Part shown: piece after piece, positions 52,016 through 64,000 of the stretch
How the letters are laid out: every line of letters begins with the position of its first letter
How positions within the stretch are numbered: position 1 is the stretch's first letter
Assembly: GCF_047663525.1 (NCBI RefSeq)
Contig: NC_092592.1
Location: 18,612,001 to 18,676,000, forward strand
Direction of reading: 5' to 3'
Length of the DNA: 64,000 nucleotides
Source: Anas platyrhynchos
Lineage: Eukaryota; Chordata; Aves; Anseriformes; Anatidae
Notes under the pieces: generated by a model
What the model was told of the DNA's origin: nothing
Seen by the model: the letters and a program-made list of their open reading frames with translations, nothing else
Database searches by the model: none
Position numbers and translations under genes: made by a program

Positions 52016-55000
52016 TGGATGTTAAATCCATAAAAGACGTGTATAAGGAATAATTTTGGTTTTAATATGTGAAGTGCTTATTTTGCACCATCTCTCTGCT
52101 CCTTACCCCTCAGTCTGCAAGGGAATTGCTGAGCTCCATGGCCGGCAACTCCTCCGGCACACCAGCAGCTTGAACCTGAGCAAGAACATCTTCCTCCTCT
52201 GCCAGTCCTCCTGCATTTATCCTGTTCCTTTCAACTTCTCAGGTTTAAGCCTAAATATTATCTGCTCTCTCTGGCCTCTTCCTTCACAAAGGATTAGTCC
52301 AGAGAAAGAAAGTGTCAAAGATCCAGGAAATCCAAGTATTGCTTTCCATCCATCTCTGCGTAACGGTGCTGACACCTGAATGTGGTATCTTGTCTATGTT
52401 CCAGATTTCAAAGCTTCAACTTAGAATAAGCCTAAAAAACCAGACTGACAGACTCCCTGCCTGCCTGCATGCCCTTAATTTGATTTAGGCCCATCTTACA
52501 TTGCTATTTTCTAAATTCAGCAGGGAACTGAGTTAGCTTAAATAAATAGCTCGGCTTAATTGATACAAATTAGTTTTAGGTTGTTTAGAGGTTGTCACTT
52601 TTCCTATGACCAGTTAATCAGTTACTTAAACCAACACAATTTTTAATACAGAAACTGCATTTGAAATTCATGCTACCATTCTCCCTGAAAATTACCTTGT
52701 TACCTTGTGGTGAACCATGAAGCAATAATCAAATCTATTTTTGCCCTTTGCTACTAGGTTGATTTATTGATTAGATGACCTTATAAACTTTCTCTGCCAG
52801 ATTGAGTAAATACATTTCTGCTTGCTTGAAGCATCAGGCCTCATCATTGCCTCTCTGCTGGAGACGGCTTGCAAAGTTATTACAAAACTTAAATGGTGGT
52901 GACTTGTGGGTTGTTGTTCTTCCTTCCCAGACCTCCTTCCCACACCTATCACCCTTAATTCTTGGACAGGCTGAGACACAGATGCTGATTTGGCCTAGTG
53001 CTTATGGGAATGTAGAAATCCCTATTTCAATGTACACATAGCAAAATAAGCATATTTAAGATCCTTTTAGAGGTCTATTTGACTGTCTGTTCAGATTTTC
53101 CTAAATCTTGCCAAAGAGCTCCACTGGCAACAAAGAGAAAATTTTGTAACATAAAAAGATCAAATAGAAAATCACATTTAAAACCCAACAGTGCTAGCAC
53201 AATCTTTATACCTCACAAAGTAGCAGAGCAGCGGAGGAGGAGCTGGGTTTGCTTTGAAGATCTCCATTAGCATTAATAAGGATTTACACGAGTTAATATT
53301 TCATTGTAATTTATACTTCATTCACATTACAGTAGATTTCAGTCTTGAAGCCTTTTGAAGACATGGCACTGAAAAGTCTGGAATTGATGTGAGTGAAATA
53401 ATGCATCTTAATGGCTTTAGGCTGGGCAAAATTAGACACGTGTGAGCAAGATTGATGGAACCTCCCATCAGGATAATGCTTTGCATGCCCCTGAACATCT
53501 GTCCCACAAAGCCACAGCTGTGAAAGCTGCTCTTGTTGTAAATTAGTACCTGCTCTCTTAGATACTACTCCTCCTTTGAGAATTTTGTTTCACAAGGGGT
53601 ACAGAACTGTAGACCGAAGTTGAGCCAGTATAGCATCCATTCCATCAGGGACACGGTAGTGATTTTGTACAGCAAGACTTACTTACCCCAGTGGATAGAA
53701 AAAAATAGTTAGAAACTCTTTTCAAGGGCAGTGGTAAATCACAGAAGTGTTTTTAATCTGCAGAGGTTGTGTTGCCTAAATTTCCTGCCTGCAATATTGC
53801 TCCCTTCTTTATATACTGTGCACCTTTGGCTCCAGCTCTGCGCAGGGAAAAAGATTCCCTTCAACATATGTAAAAGCTGTAAAATTAGTCCTGTAACTTC
53901 TTGAAACAGCAAACACTGCTTTGACTTGCTAGGAGGAAAAGAGACCTCACCAGTCCCTTACATTATCCATAGCTCAGGTCGTGATGTGACACAACATTAG
54001 TACTTCCCTGTTTTCCTTTATCAGCCAAAAAACTTGTATTTTGAATATTGGTTTGGCAAGTTAAGCTGAGGAGCCAAAATAAAAGCAAAACACTGCCTCA
54101 CCAGTGGCACTTTGTTTAGAATATGCACACGACAACAGGGGCTGCACGATGCAGGAGAGATGCACGATGCACTGAACATTAACTCCTCATTGAGGGAGAA
54201 TCCCACTTGGGAAGATGCTTCAGTAGCTGAAGATAAGTTGAACCTGCTGAACCAAAGCACCCAGGTTCACCCAAGGTGCCCCTGTAGTTTCCCATAACCC
54301 TGAAGGAACCATCAATGCTGGGGACCCAGCCTGACGAGGAGCTGCTTACCTTCCATCTCCCCTGAAGCAAACAGGTACACAGGACTTCCTGCCCAGGCTC
54401 AGATGCACGCTCCTGTAACAAATTTTTTTGGTTTTTGAAAGCAATTTTCAGCTAAATTCAATTCCTGATCCACCTTACCAAGTGGGTCATGAGGCTTAGT
54501 GCCAGCTCAATGGAGGCTGTGGGTGGGTGGCTGAGAGCAGAGGGCATGGTGAAAGGAACCTAAATCAGCTTAAAGCAGTTACAAAATCACAGCATCCCCT
54601 GAAGGGAGGCATGCAGAATTCCAGTGGAAGTTTCCCTTATTCTCAAATAGAAGAGCTGAAGGTAACAGATAAAGTCAGCAGAAGCCAAGCTGGGAACTGG
54701 AGGAAGGGGGTTAGGTGTGCTGTGTGATGCCGTGCCCCAGGATGCTGCAGGGAGTAGAAGCCTAAAAAAATTTAAGGAGTAACTGGGAACATTTAAGGAA
54801 CAGCAATCCCCTCAGGGTTACCAAATACACAGAAACTGTGACCAGACCTGGAAGCTCCTGAGCTGCAGCCAGCTGGAAGCCGGGACAGTATTAGAAAGCA
54901 GTATATCTCATACTTGCCTGGTCTCATTTTCTATGAGTCTCAGCTTACAGCCACAGTCAAACTCGATGGACTGTGGTGAGGCCCAGGACAGCTGCTCTCC

Positions 55001-55459
55001 TGGTCTTTATTTTGAACTCGCCCTTAAGATGAGCTGTCCCCTGTTTCCCAGTAGCTTATTAATAGAACTGGTTAGCACGAGGCACTGGGGACTGCGTCTT
55101 GGCTGCATTCATTGACATTTCTTTCATGGGGAGTGCTCTGTGCTGGCAAGCACAGCACTACTGCTTCTGGGGGGAGGTGTTTTTTGGTTTATTTGTTTTG
55201 GGTTTTGTTTTCCTGTGGCTGTTCCCATTCCATTGGGGATGCAACACTGAGCTCATCTCGGGAGGCATCCACGCGTGTACCACAATTAGAGACAGCCACC
55301 TGCTTGGGAATATCAAGTGAAGAGCACACTCCAGCAAGGCACCCCTGCTGACTCTGCAGCAGCAGGCACTCCACTGCCTAAATTTGTGCGTGGCCACCAA
55401 CGAGGGACCAGCGCCTGGAGGTGGTTGGACCCAGCCGCCCAGGAACGCTTTGAGCTGCG
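52016..55459. other. Intergenic between DUSP13A and the phosphatase relic
   Basis: No exon is recognised. The mammalian DUSP13B N-terminal coding part would be expected near the right end, but nothing upstream of about 55,475 can be aligned. Confidence 0.5.
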
Positions 55460-55474
55460 CTCCCTCTGCCCAGG

Positions 55475-55556
55475 AATTGCAAAGTATTTTGAGCAGCTGC
55501 AAGGTGGAATTGAAGCACGTGGGTGACGAGTGGCCTGAGCTCCACATGGGCAATAC
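55475..55556 (+). pseudogene. DUSP13B relic, exon 1 remnant with lost donor
   Basis: HVGDEWPELHMGN aligns without gaps to [13 protein letters not shown] of the intact gene at 49.2 kb, and LxH...WPxLxxG to DUSP13B. FEQL just upstream is in another frame and implies a small deletion. At exactly the expected donor position the sequence is AC|ATAAGT instead of CT|GTAAGT. Confidence 0.75.
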
Positions 55557-57000
55557 ATAAGTGCTATTTGAGGCTGAAGGGCTGAGGAATGTAGTGCTTG
55601 TTAACATATGCTGTTTTATTTAGTTAGCGTTGTTAAATTTAGTTGCCTTAAAATAGACGTAAGATTAGCATAGAAGAAAGCAAAATGACTGCCCATTAAA
55701 GAAGAACCTTCAAAACACACTAAAATGGATTAAGAAGAGGATCAAAATTATCTTTATTCATTTGTATTATTTAAAAAATAGTAAGAAAAAAAATACATTT
55801 CCTAAATGGTGCAGTGTTTAACATGTAGACCACAAGGCAGAATCATGATTCTGAGTGGCCTTAAAATTGAACTATGATTTTTTTTCACTTTCTCAATTTG
55901 GTGATTAAAGAACAGCGATTTTCAAATAATAATAATAAAGTACTCTAATATTTGCTGTTTGTATTATAAGCTGATTTTCAGTTGAAATTTCTGACAGAAT
56001 GTTGATTGTTTCAGCAATTGAATAAACCTGTGCCAGGATCAGGACTTGAGCCACAGCTCGTGCCAAATAACCCAAAGCAGTACCATAAACTGTCACTGCT
56101 TGTTCCTGTGGAACCAGTTATGTGCAGCTCCTCAGGAGCTACCAGGCAATTAAAGATCAATCTAGAATTAAAGCTGTATTCTATAAGACATTTTTCCTTA
56201 TGACTTTATCAGAATTTTGATGGGAGGCCTCTTTAAATGAGTTCAATAATTCATTATATACTACACACTATAACATTATATAATATACACTATAAATAAA
56301 GTAGGCATGGCTGACTTTACATGATGTCTTTCATCCTGGAGGACTTTGAAGTGGTCAACAAACTGATTATTAAATATTTGTCTGCCATCAGCCACTGCTG
56401 ATACAAAAGGCCAAGGCCAAGACCCTTTGGGTTGAAAGGTAAAATATTTTTAAAAGTGCTGCACAATAAGCAGCTCAGGGCACAAGATGTAAAATATCCT
56501 GCAGAAATCAAACCTGACAGTGAATCTTAAATAGGCAGGTTTAACAAGTGGAATTTAGCCAGATTACCAAGATTAATACCACCCCAGCAAAGAAATGTGA
56601 CACAATCAAAGTTTGAGACAAAAGGGTTACAGGCTGTACTAAAACCTGACTGTGTCATTTCAGCATTGTACTTCAAGTCCAATTGTAGCAGGACCTGAGC
56701 TACCTCATGAAGTCAATTTTTACAAGATGTTTGGGCCAGTAACTCCCAATGACTGTAGTCAAATAGAGCCTGCAATACTTGTTAAATTTACAGGAAGTTA
56801 TAGGCAGGATACTCTAAGTTTTCTACTTCTATTTTGAGTATATTTGGAAATCACCACCTTTTACTTTTTACTACATTACAGTTTCCTACGCAAGTCTCTA
56901 AGTGTGGTAGGCACTAAGCTCTGCAGACTAAGAGATTACAAGGCAATAAGATACATTGAGCTGCTTTTTGTCACAAGCTTTCACACACGATTCTCCACAG

Positions 57001-57201
57001 CTTCATAGCCCAAAGCAAGAAAGACCTGTGAGGGCTTGGTGTCCCTTGTGTACTGAATGCTGCACGTTTTGCATAGGGAAGCAAAGGGGACCAAACATTC
57101 CGTGGCCAGGAATGGCATTGTTATGGAATAACTGCAGAGGACTTTCACCTTGGCACACATTTCTCTACCACCTCTGAGTACATTCTCAAGGCCAAACAGT
57201 G
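57001..57201 (+). pseudogene. DUSP13B relic, exon 2 remnant
   Basis: The acceptor CCACAG (to 57000) and donor GTG|GTAAGC are both intact. Reading in the phase set by exon 1 gives 17 gap-free positions up to GLGV against human DUSP13B, then VLNAA, RG, YGI-AED and F....EYI. Two in-frame stops (TGA 57029, TAG 57074) and net loss of about four codons relative to the family. Confidence 0.88.
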
Positions 57202-57913
57202 GTAAGCCACTGCTCTAACACAGCACTTGCGTTAAGCAATCACAGGTTACTTCAGAAGCATTAACTATACTTCATTCAACCACTGGGTAAGCCTAATTAT
57301 CTACTTACAGATATTGTCTCCATGGTTAGAGAGAGGATAGCAGCATCCTGAAAGATAAGGAGTGGTCCACAAAACTACATCCAAGTCAGTGTCCATCACA
57401 TATGGCCCACTACAATGACCGGAGTGTATCTTCTGTAACAGAAGAGAAAAAAGTAAGCAAGTAGAAATGGGAACAATGCTGTATTTTAGTGAGTGGGGAG
57501 AAGGACGAATTTCCAGTTGAAAAACACTTTTTTTGTTGTTGTTGTTTGAGTTTTTCTGTATTGATTCATCAGAATACAAAACACACAAAATGTTACTTTC
57601 TGGTTTGAGAAGCAGCCAAAATCCGCAAACAGCTATTATAAAGACATGCCAATTGGCCATTTACAAAGCCTAATGCCATATGTTTTCCTATTTTTCTGGA
57701 CTCAGATCTCTAGTAACAAAAAGTGGTTCTTGATTTATGAAAGAGATGAATGTAATACCCTGAAGGGTACTTTATCACAGCAGCTGTAAATTCGATCTCT
57801 AAGAAATGAGATGATGTGGGTAAGGCAGAAGTACCAGCTTATGCAATCTGTGAGCATGGCACTATTCTGTGCAGCCTGGAACAGCACAACATGTATTCAT
57901 TTTTATTTTGCAG

Positions 57914-58118
57914 GAAAATCTTGGTTCACTGTATTCTTGGAAAAAGCAGATCTGCCTCCCTTGTACTACCTTAACCTTATGATCTTCCATCACTTTTCTC
58001 TGGGAATGCTATCCAAGGAGTTATCCGGTACTGAGTAATTTCATCAAGAGGAGCATTCCTGAAACAGCTGCAGGACTTAGATATTGAACTAAGATACATA
58101 CGGTATACACCTATGTAA
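57914..58118 (+). pseudogene. DUSP13B relic, exon 3 remnant with catalytic loop
   Basis: Follows TTTTATTTTGCAG. Reads [18 protein letters not shown], then a one-base insertion, LMIFHHFSLG, a one-base deletion, AIQGVIRY-stop-VI, FLKQLQDLDIEL, and a TAA at 58116-58118 close to the family's natural end. The TGA at 58032 stands where the family has Arg, as a CGA-to-TGA CpG transition would give. Confidence 0.92.
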
Positions 58119-61100
58119 ATTCTTATGAAACAGAAGATCAAAGTAACAGGAAGGAATGTCAGACAGCCAATCTGAATATGAGATAAAGATGAAAGGAACG
58201 TGACCTAAAGCTTTGGCATCAAACCTATGTTTCCCCTCTGTTTAGGGGACAGAGGGTTTTCCCAGTCACTACTCAAACATTTGGTTAAATGAAGACAACA
58301 AACGTGCTAGATAGACCTCTAGAATATGCTCCCCGTTTGCTGTCTCCTCTGTTTCTGAAGACTCATAAAACTTGACTTCAAGAGAAAGCAGCCCCATGTT
58401 TGAAGTTAAAGCTTTTAAGAATATCCCTGGACTTAAAATGATGGCAACCTGTTTTGCTGCACTGGGATGATCAAATGAAAAGGGGGGAAAATGTGGAAAT
58501 CCAGCAGACAACAAGTTACCCAAATGGGGGACAGAGTTTTCCCTCCCTGCTGACAATAGATGCTCAGTTCCCAAGGACTTCCCAGAGGTACCTTCATTTC
58601 ACCATGTCCTCTGTCCAGCTCAGTCTTAGCTTTATGGACCTGAGATTTACAGCAGTGTATTGCCATAAATTAGCTCTTTTCTCAGAATGCCCTGTTCCCA
58701 CCAAAATTCTCTTTAAGCAAGCTGCGATGTGTCTTCAGTGCTAGTGAACACATAAAGAGTTGAGTTCCTTAATTTTACAGTAATATTTCATAAAAAAACT
58801 GCTCTTTCAACCCTACTCTGCTTGCTCAGAGCTTCTCTTGTTAGCCTGTCTTCTGTCACTTTCTCACAAAGCAAAGGGGAGTGAAAGGATAAAATGCTAA
58901 TTAGATTTTTGAAATGAATGCAAATTAACAAGCAAAGCTACACCACCTTGTGGTAGTTCTTATCTTAAGGCAGACCCTGGAAAAACAGTTTCAGACTGAA
59001 GTCCTAGAGACAGCAGTAAAATACCTGGGGAAAGTTGCAGATGACAACTCCAGCATCTCAGCAGAACTACGTAGCATTTGCACTGAGTTTGTTTGCAGTG
59101 TGTATACATTTCTGTACAAATGTACCCAGTGCAACTTGGAAACATCAGTGCTGGGGACAATCAATCCATGGTGAAACTCCCACAAAAAAAAACAGTGGTG
59201 CAACCCCGGGCTGAGTTAGCTCTCCTGCGTAGAGGTGCCTACCAAGGACGGCATGGCCTAGGAGGCGTATGTAACTGGCAGGTTCTCAAGTGTCAAAATA
59301 GAAGCAGAATCACCAGCTGCGTACATCCTGTGCTCTGCAAGCGAGACGCAAACAAGAAAAACAGTCGAGCTGTCTGTTGGAAAAAGCAGCTTCCCAGGAT
59401 CACCCCAACCACGGTGTAATTGTGATCAATCCGCATTGGCAAGTATCAGTTTTCCATATGTGTTTCACCTAATGCTGGCTGCCTGTGGAGAGCAGCTCGG
59501 GCAGGCTGATGCATGCTTGTTATCGCCGGCATAAATATCTCTGCCTCGTGTTATTGTGGCACAAAGCAGCTGGACCATTTGAAAATCATTTAAAAAGCAC
59601 TATAAAATTAGGGCTCCAGTGCTCTTATTTTATGACTTTCACGAGCAGCCATTGCCTAGAGAGAAATTATCCTCTTTATTTTCAAGGCTAAAGGTTCTTT
59701 TAACATTCATCAAAATCAAAGTGCACCCTTGATAACACATTGAGCTGTTACTTATCTAGTACAGTCTCTTTACCTTCTGCATAATATCACATTTGAGATC
59801 TCAGTTCTTCGTATACAACTCATTTCATTGTGGCTGCTGTTGTTTTCACCAACTGAATTTGCATAGTTTCTGGAGAGGCTGGTTTATGCCCTGAAACATA
59901 TTCTTTGCATAATTCTTAATTCTATTTTATTATATTTTTAATTTCTAGAAAAATACCACTGAGTGTTTTTGTTATTGATCCCTCTATAAAAATGGTCAGT
60001 TACCTCTTCTGGCAATGGCTTTTCACAGACCAATTAAGCACTGTAAGTGAAATGTATTCAAGGGCATAAATAGTACTTAGGTGCACAGCCTGATAGACTC
60101 CCTCCTCTGCCTTTGAAAACTCTTTCCCCCATATAAGAAAAAAGTCTTAGATAATTTTATTGTTTTCCTCTATTGTTTTCACAGACAGCTAAACTCAGGA
60201 AAACAATGAATGAACCAAAGCAGTGTGAGAACATTCAAACAGTGTGGAGGGAGATCCATTTCTTTTAGAAACAAGAAATGCAGCTGTAAAGACAACTAAA
60301 GCTTGGATTTGAAGGGTTTTGCAAGAGACACCATGCAAAATTGTCAGCCGCAAAGGCTGAGAGAGGCCCTGCACATCCTCTGTCCTGCAGCTCAGGAAAA
60401 CCACTGCTTTCCTCCAAGTTGTTTATCCTGCCTCAGGTTGCTGTAAGAGCCCGGTCACCTTATTATCCAGACATCAAATACAGACTGAAGATAAACATTT
60501 AGAAAGCCGTAACCTTAGCTCTCTTTTCAGGATTCCCTCTTTGGCCGAGTTGTTTTTATTTTGTTTTGTTTTGTTTTTCCACCTCTAGGGGTAGCAGACC
60601 GCATTGCTGTGCCAAAAAGGTGGCATGCTTTCAACTCTCTGCAAACGGGGAGGGCTGGTGCTAATAGGTCGTGCTGTGAAAGTGTGTAGCCATGCAGAGG
60701 AGCTGTGAAGTCAAGGCACAGCATCCTGCGCGGAGGAGCTGTAACTGGCCAGACGGCAGCCTGCATGCGTGTGAAGAGAGCCGCGCTGCCGTGCCAACAC
60801 CTCTGCTAGCAGAGGCAGATTGAGTATTTAACCGCAGAGCCCTTGCCGGTCATCACCCAGTTTTCGATTCATCAACTGGATGCTTAAGCTAACAGAAGGA
60901 TGAGATGGGGTTATTTGGTAATCGCAATTGTTTATGACCTTAGGAAGACACAGCAAACAAGGCAGTCATGATAAGCAGGCCCATGTACAGGCTGCTGTCA
61001 CCACGGATGCAGAAAGTGGGACAGGCATTTAGTAAGCCATGACAGGAATGCACTTCAGCTCTGCAGCACGCTTTTTGTCAGCAAGCCACTAGCCACCTTC

Positions 61101-64000
61101 CTCCATCTGACAGCAAAAGGAAAAGAGAAAAGGGCTCATCTGAGCTGATCCAGCTCTGGGTTCCTGCATTTCAGACCAGATTTGACCTTTCAGGTTAGGA
61201 GCGATCCACCCGAATTGCAGCCCTTGCTTGGGGCAATGGTCAGGAGTGCTGGGCCAGGGAAGAACAGAGATGTGTGCAGCCCCTTCATCACCTCATTCAG
61301 CACCACTGCCATGGCTGTATTGGCTCTGCAGGAGCTTCCTCCCTTCTGAGCTCACCTGTATGGATGCTCTTTCTTTCTCTGGTATATACACCTCACCCAG
61401 CAGAAAACACTGCAAAATCCCTTCCACCCAGGGCTTTCAAATTAACATTTGAAGTCAATGCTTCAATGCTAAAAGGAGGGTCAGAGGAGGATTTTTCTTT
61501 TAAGCATAGAAGGGAAAGAGGTGTCTACAGTGTTGTTTTCCCATATACCCACATCTACTAAAACCTCAACATGTAAGGGGTATGTGTTTGCTCACCTTGT
61601 CTCCAGAAGAGGATTCAGTATATCCTGGAGGGAGCTTTGATTGAGATGATCAGTTGTTTGAAGTGTAGCAAAAGGACCCAGGTTGAAGGACATTCTAGAT
61701 GAGGCAGATTCAAAGTCATTTTGTTTTCTGTTAAGCTTACTCATTTTCAGTAAGGCTTAATCCACTTCCAAATAGCAGGTGGGACCCTGTGACTGAGGTG
61801 GACAAAAGAAGGGTTCTGGATGCTGTCAGTGCGCTTGTGGTGTTGCCAGTAGCCACAGAGCTTCCATCACTTGCTTTCCTCACAAGGTGAAGCTGATTCC
61901 TGCTGCTAAGCACAGAACCAACCTGGGAACAAAGTCCTTTTACCAAACAGAACAATATAAAGCATGATACCTTAAAAAGCCAAGTAGGATCAGAATCCTG
62001 AGGGAGGAGGGCACTGGGATGTGTCTTAGCATCATCTCATTGGGCGAGGGTGTTGCTGTCCAGGTGAAAGGCATCTGTCTTCAGCTGTTTTTCCTCATCA
62101 CCACAACAGTTGAAAGTTGCTTTTAAACATTTTTCTTTTCCTTCTCCACTCCCAATCCTTTGTCATCCTCCTCCTTGCTGGTGCTAAGAAATGAATCTTC
62201 CTTCATAGTGATAAATGTTCCTCACAGTCTGGGAAGCAGATGCGGTATGTTTAGTGCCCATGTTATATAATTCAATAGTTAGTAATGGGTATTGTAGACA
62301 CCTCTTTCATAAGACACATGGAAAAGGTGCCAAGGCAGGTTAGACCTGAAGGTCTGGTTAGCTGATCTTCTCCATCAGCCCAGAGCAGTGTCTAGGGGAA
62401 GAGAGCATAAGTAGCTGGACGATGTAGGAGTGATTCTTCCGCTGCATCGCCTCCAGCTTTTGGCCTTCCACAGATTAACTACTTCCTAAACTTTGTGATG
62501 CTTTTAATTATGGATGGAAGGTCTGGTCCCATTACAAAACTCCCTAATTGCTCCCCTCTGCACCCAGCGAGCACCTTGCCTCCATCAGCTCCAGAGATTA
62601 GCTCAGGCTGTGAGGGAAAAAAAAAAAAAAAAAAAAAAGAAGGAAGGAAGGAAAAGGAAAAGCCTGCAAAAAGAAGAACAAAGAAAAGGAAGAACAAGAG
62701 ATGGAAAGCTGGCTCTGGAAGAGGGCTCTCCCACCACCACGCCCCGGCTGGATGGCAAGGTTACGGCGTGGGCCTGCTGCTGCTGGGTTTGCAGTGTGAC
62801 TTGCCTGGTTGGGAAGCTTTTCCCCATGTTGGACGAACCACAAATGCCACTGATAAATTACCTTGATGCCCAATTCTGACATGAACTAAACTCAAGTCAG
62901 CAGCAGGCTCCATCTAACGTTTCCAGTTGGTTATAAGACACAGCAATTGTGGGCGCCTGGGCAGTGGGGGCACCTGGTGGGGAGTGGTGGCCCCAGGGTC
63001 TGTGCTGGGCTGTCATTTGGAAATAACTCCCTGAGGAGTAACGGCCTGTTAACTTGCACTGATGCCCAACAACTTCTGCAAGGTTTCTTTATCTTTGGAG
63101 CCTGGTTTGTTACAACGGATTTTGCCACTGGAGCAAATCCAGGCCAAACTGCACTGTGCCTAGGAAAATTGAACACTGTTACATGCTTTTCTCATACAGA
63201 AAACCTGCATAGGAAAGGATACAGTGTAGATCGTTTGATGTATTTGCTCAGGTCAATACCAATTTAATTAATCGAGTACCTTTCACATTTTTCTCCCATC
63301 CAACCACAGCATTTTCTTGTACAACAGTAACCGCTCTCTCTAAAAGCCATGAATACACTACTTTAAAACATCCAAGATTGCTTTCTTCTGCCATCTTCTG
63401 GCAAAATGAAAGAAAAACAGCGTTTCAATCGCAGCAGTGCTGCTGTGCTGGTCTAAGGCAAAGGTTGTCACTAAAGGTAGTGTGTTAATACAGTAGTTGG
63501 CATAAGTGAAAAAAAACATAGCCTTTGTTGTGTGTTTGAAGGCTTACCTAACTCCTCCAGCCCCACCAGCTGGTCTAGTAGCAGTGTTCCTGTGGTTATC
63601 CCACAGCAAAATGTCTGCTTTGTAGGCCTGCTGCTTCTTCACTGCCCGGAAAGCAAAGGGGAGTTGCATGGCACGTGAGGCTTTGCGGTTTTATAACAGG
63701 ACTTTATAGAAAATACAATCAGTATTGTGAAGAGAAGTCCCTTTTGCCAGTTTTGCTCCTGGGTCTTTGGAGTTCCTTGACAAAAGACATCTTTGTTTCC
63801 TTGTCTGATAGGCACGCAAGGATTTTCCTTCTACTGCAACAATTATTTCTTTCTGATCTCCCAATGTAAACACCACAAATCATGCCAAAACACCTTATGT
63901 GATTTTCTTAATTCTAAAATAAACCCCTTTCAATATTTTGTTAAGAAAGCATATAAGGTTAAATTATGGTTCCTGTGGGTTGTTTTTTTTTTTTTTTTTT
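58119..64000. other. Intergenic to window end, no gene recognised
   Basis: Contains A22 followed by (GAAG)n at 62617-62660 and an 18-base T run at the very end. One frame at 58950-59174 has a protein-like composition (EVLETAVKYLGKVADD) but no family match that I know. DUSP29, expected next in the conserved order, is not seen. Confidence 0.5.
62617..62660. repeat. A22 run followed by purine-rich (GAAG)n
   Basis: Homopolymer A at 62617-62638, then GAAGGAAGG-type purine repeats. Lys/Phe-rich open frames across it are artefacts. Confidence 0.9.

Larger units (their letters stand above)
55475..58118 (+). pseudogene. DUSP13B: Decayed dual-specificity phosphatase gene, best fit DUSP13B (TMDP)
   Basis: Remains of three coding exons lie in the right order, spacing and splice phase for a DUSP13-type gene: about 55475-55556, 57001-57201 and 57914-58118. 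Readable pieces are HVGDEWPELHMGN, FIAQSKKDL-stop-GLGVPCVLNAA, [40 protein letters not shown] and FLKQLQDLDIEL. The catalytic loop HCILGKSR and the general-acid Asp survive. Lesions are TGA 57029-57031, TAG 57074-57076, TGA 58032-58034, a +1 insertion near 57969-57975, a -1 deletion near 58006, and a first-exon donor changed from GT to AT at 55557. RG...YGI and AIQ...LKQLQ.LD match human DUSP13B better than DUSP13A or DUSP29. The G-K-S-R-S loop is closer to DUSP29. Position next to DUSP13A also fits DUSP13B, which in mammals is testis-specific. That this is a dead DUSP is secure; the paralogue is likely. Confidence 0.88.

Noticed and set aside
56650-56835. Alternative candidate for the relic's middle exon (FYKMFGPVTPND frame)
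   Set aside because: Only about 4 of 30 aligned residues match, with no LNAA motif. The segment at 57001-57201 aligns far better and has both splice sites.
58119-64000. Search for DUSP29, the next gene expected from conserved order
   Set aside because: No HCxxxxxR exon or DEVWP-like exon was found in this stretch. It may lie beyond the window.
1-64000. tRNA, snRNA, CRISPR, prophage or bacterial operon features
   Set aside because: None seen. The window is vertebrate nuclear DNA and no tRNA B-box or snRNA core was found by eye.

Overview
This window is nuclear genomic DNA from a bird, or at least a sauropsid. Two CR1 retrotransposon fragments carry the diagnostic CR1 3' tail. The proteins are vertebrate genes split by GT-AG introns, and the VDAC2 reading frame looks like the bird form as I remember it. 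Everything outside exons and CpG islands is AT-rich, low-complexity vertebrate non-coding DNA. The gene order VDAC2 - SAMD8 - DUSP13 is the one known from human 10q22.

Layout. (1) 1-7.9 kb holds the 5' two thirds of VDAC2 (minus strand, running off the left edge) and its CpG-island promoter. (2) 8-26 kb is intergenic, with two CR1 fragments (10.3-11.3 and 12.9-13.5 kb), simple repeats and small tandem duplications. (3) 26-42.7 kb is SAMD8 (minus strand): a probable long 3' UTR, five coding exons (31410-37097) that join to a complete 415-residue protein, a 5.5 kb first intron, and a second CpG island containing a probable non-coding first exon. (4) 43-49 kb is intergenic between the divergent SAMD8 and DUSP13A. 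(5) 49104-51137 is DUSP13A (plus strand), three exons, complete, 189 residues. (6) 55.5-58.1 kb is a decayed second phosphatase gene in the same orientation. Pieces of all three coding exons can be aligned with DUSP13B/TMDP, but it carries in-frame stops, a compensating frameshift pair and a lost splice donor. (7) 58.1-64 kb has no recognisable gene.

The genes are not a functional pathway. VDAC2 is the outer mitochondrial membrane channel, SAMD8 makes ceramide phosphoethanolamine in the ER, and DUSP13A is a muscle-type dual-specificity phosphatase. The two most informative observations are the DUSP13B relic and an upstream VDAC2 exon that splices in frame to give a 13-residue N-terminal extension resembling that of mammalian VDAC2. 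I found no evidence for a novel biological system beyond these. All homology statements rest on my recall of the families, not on a search.
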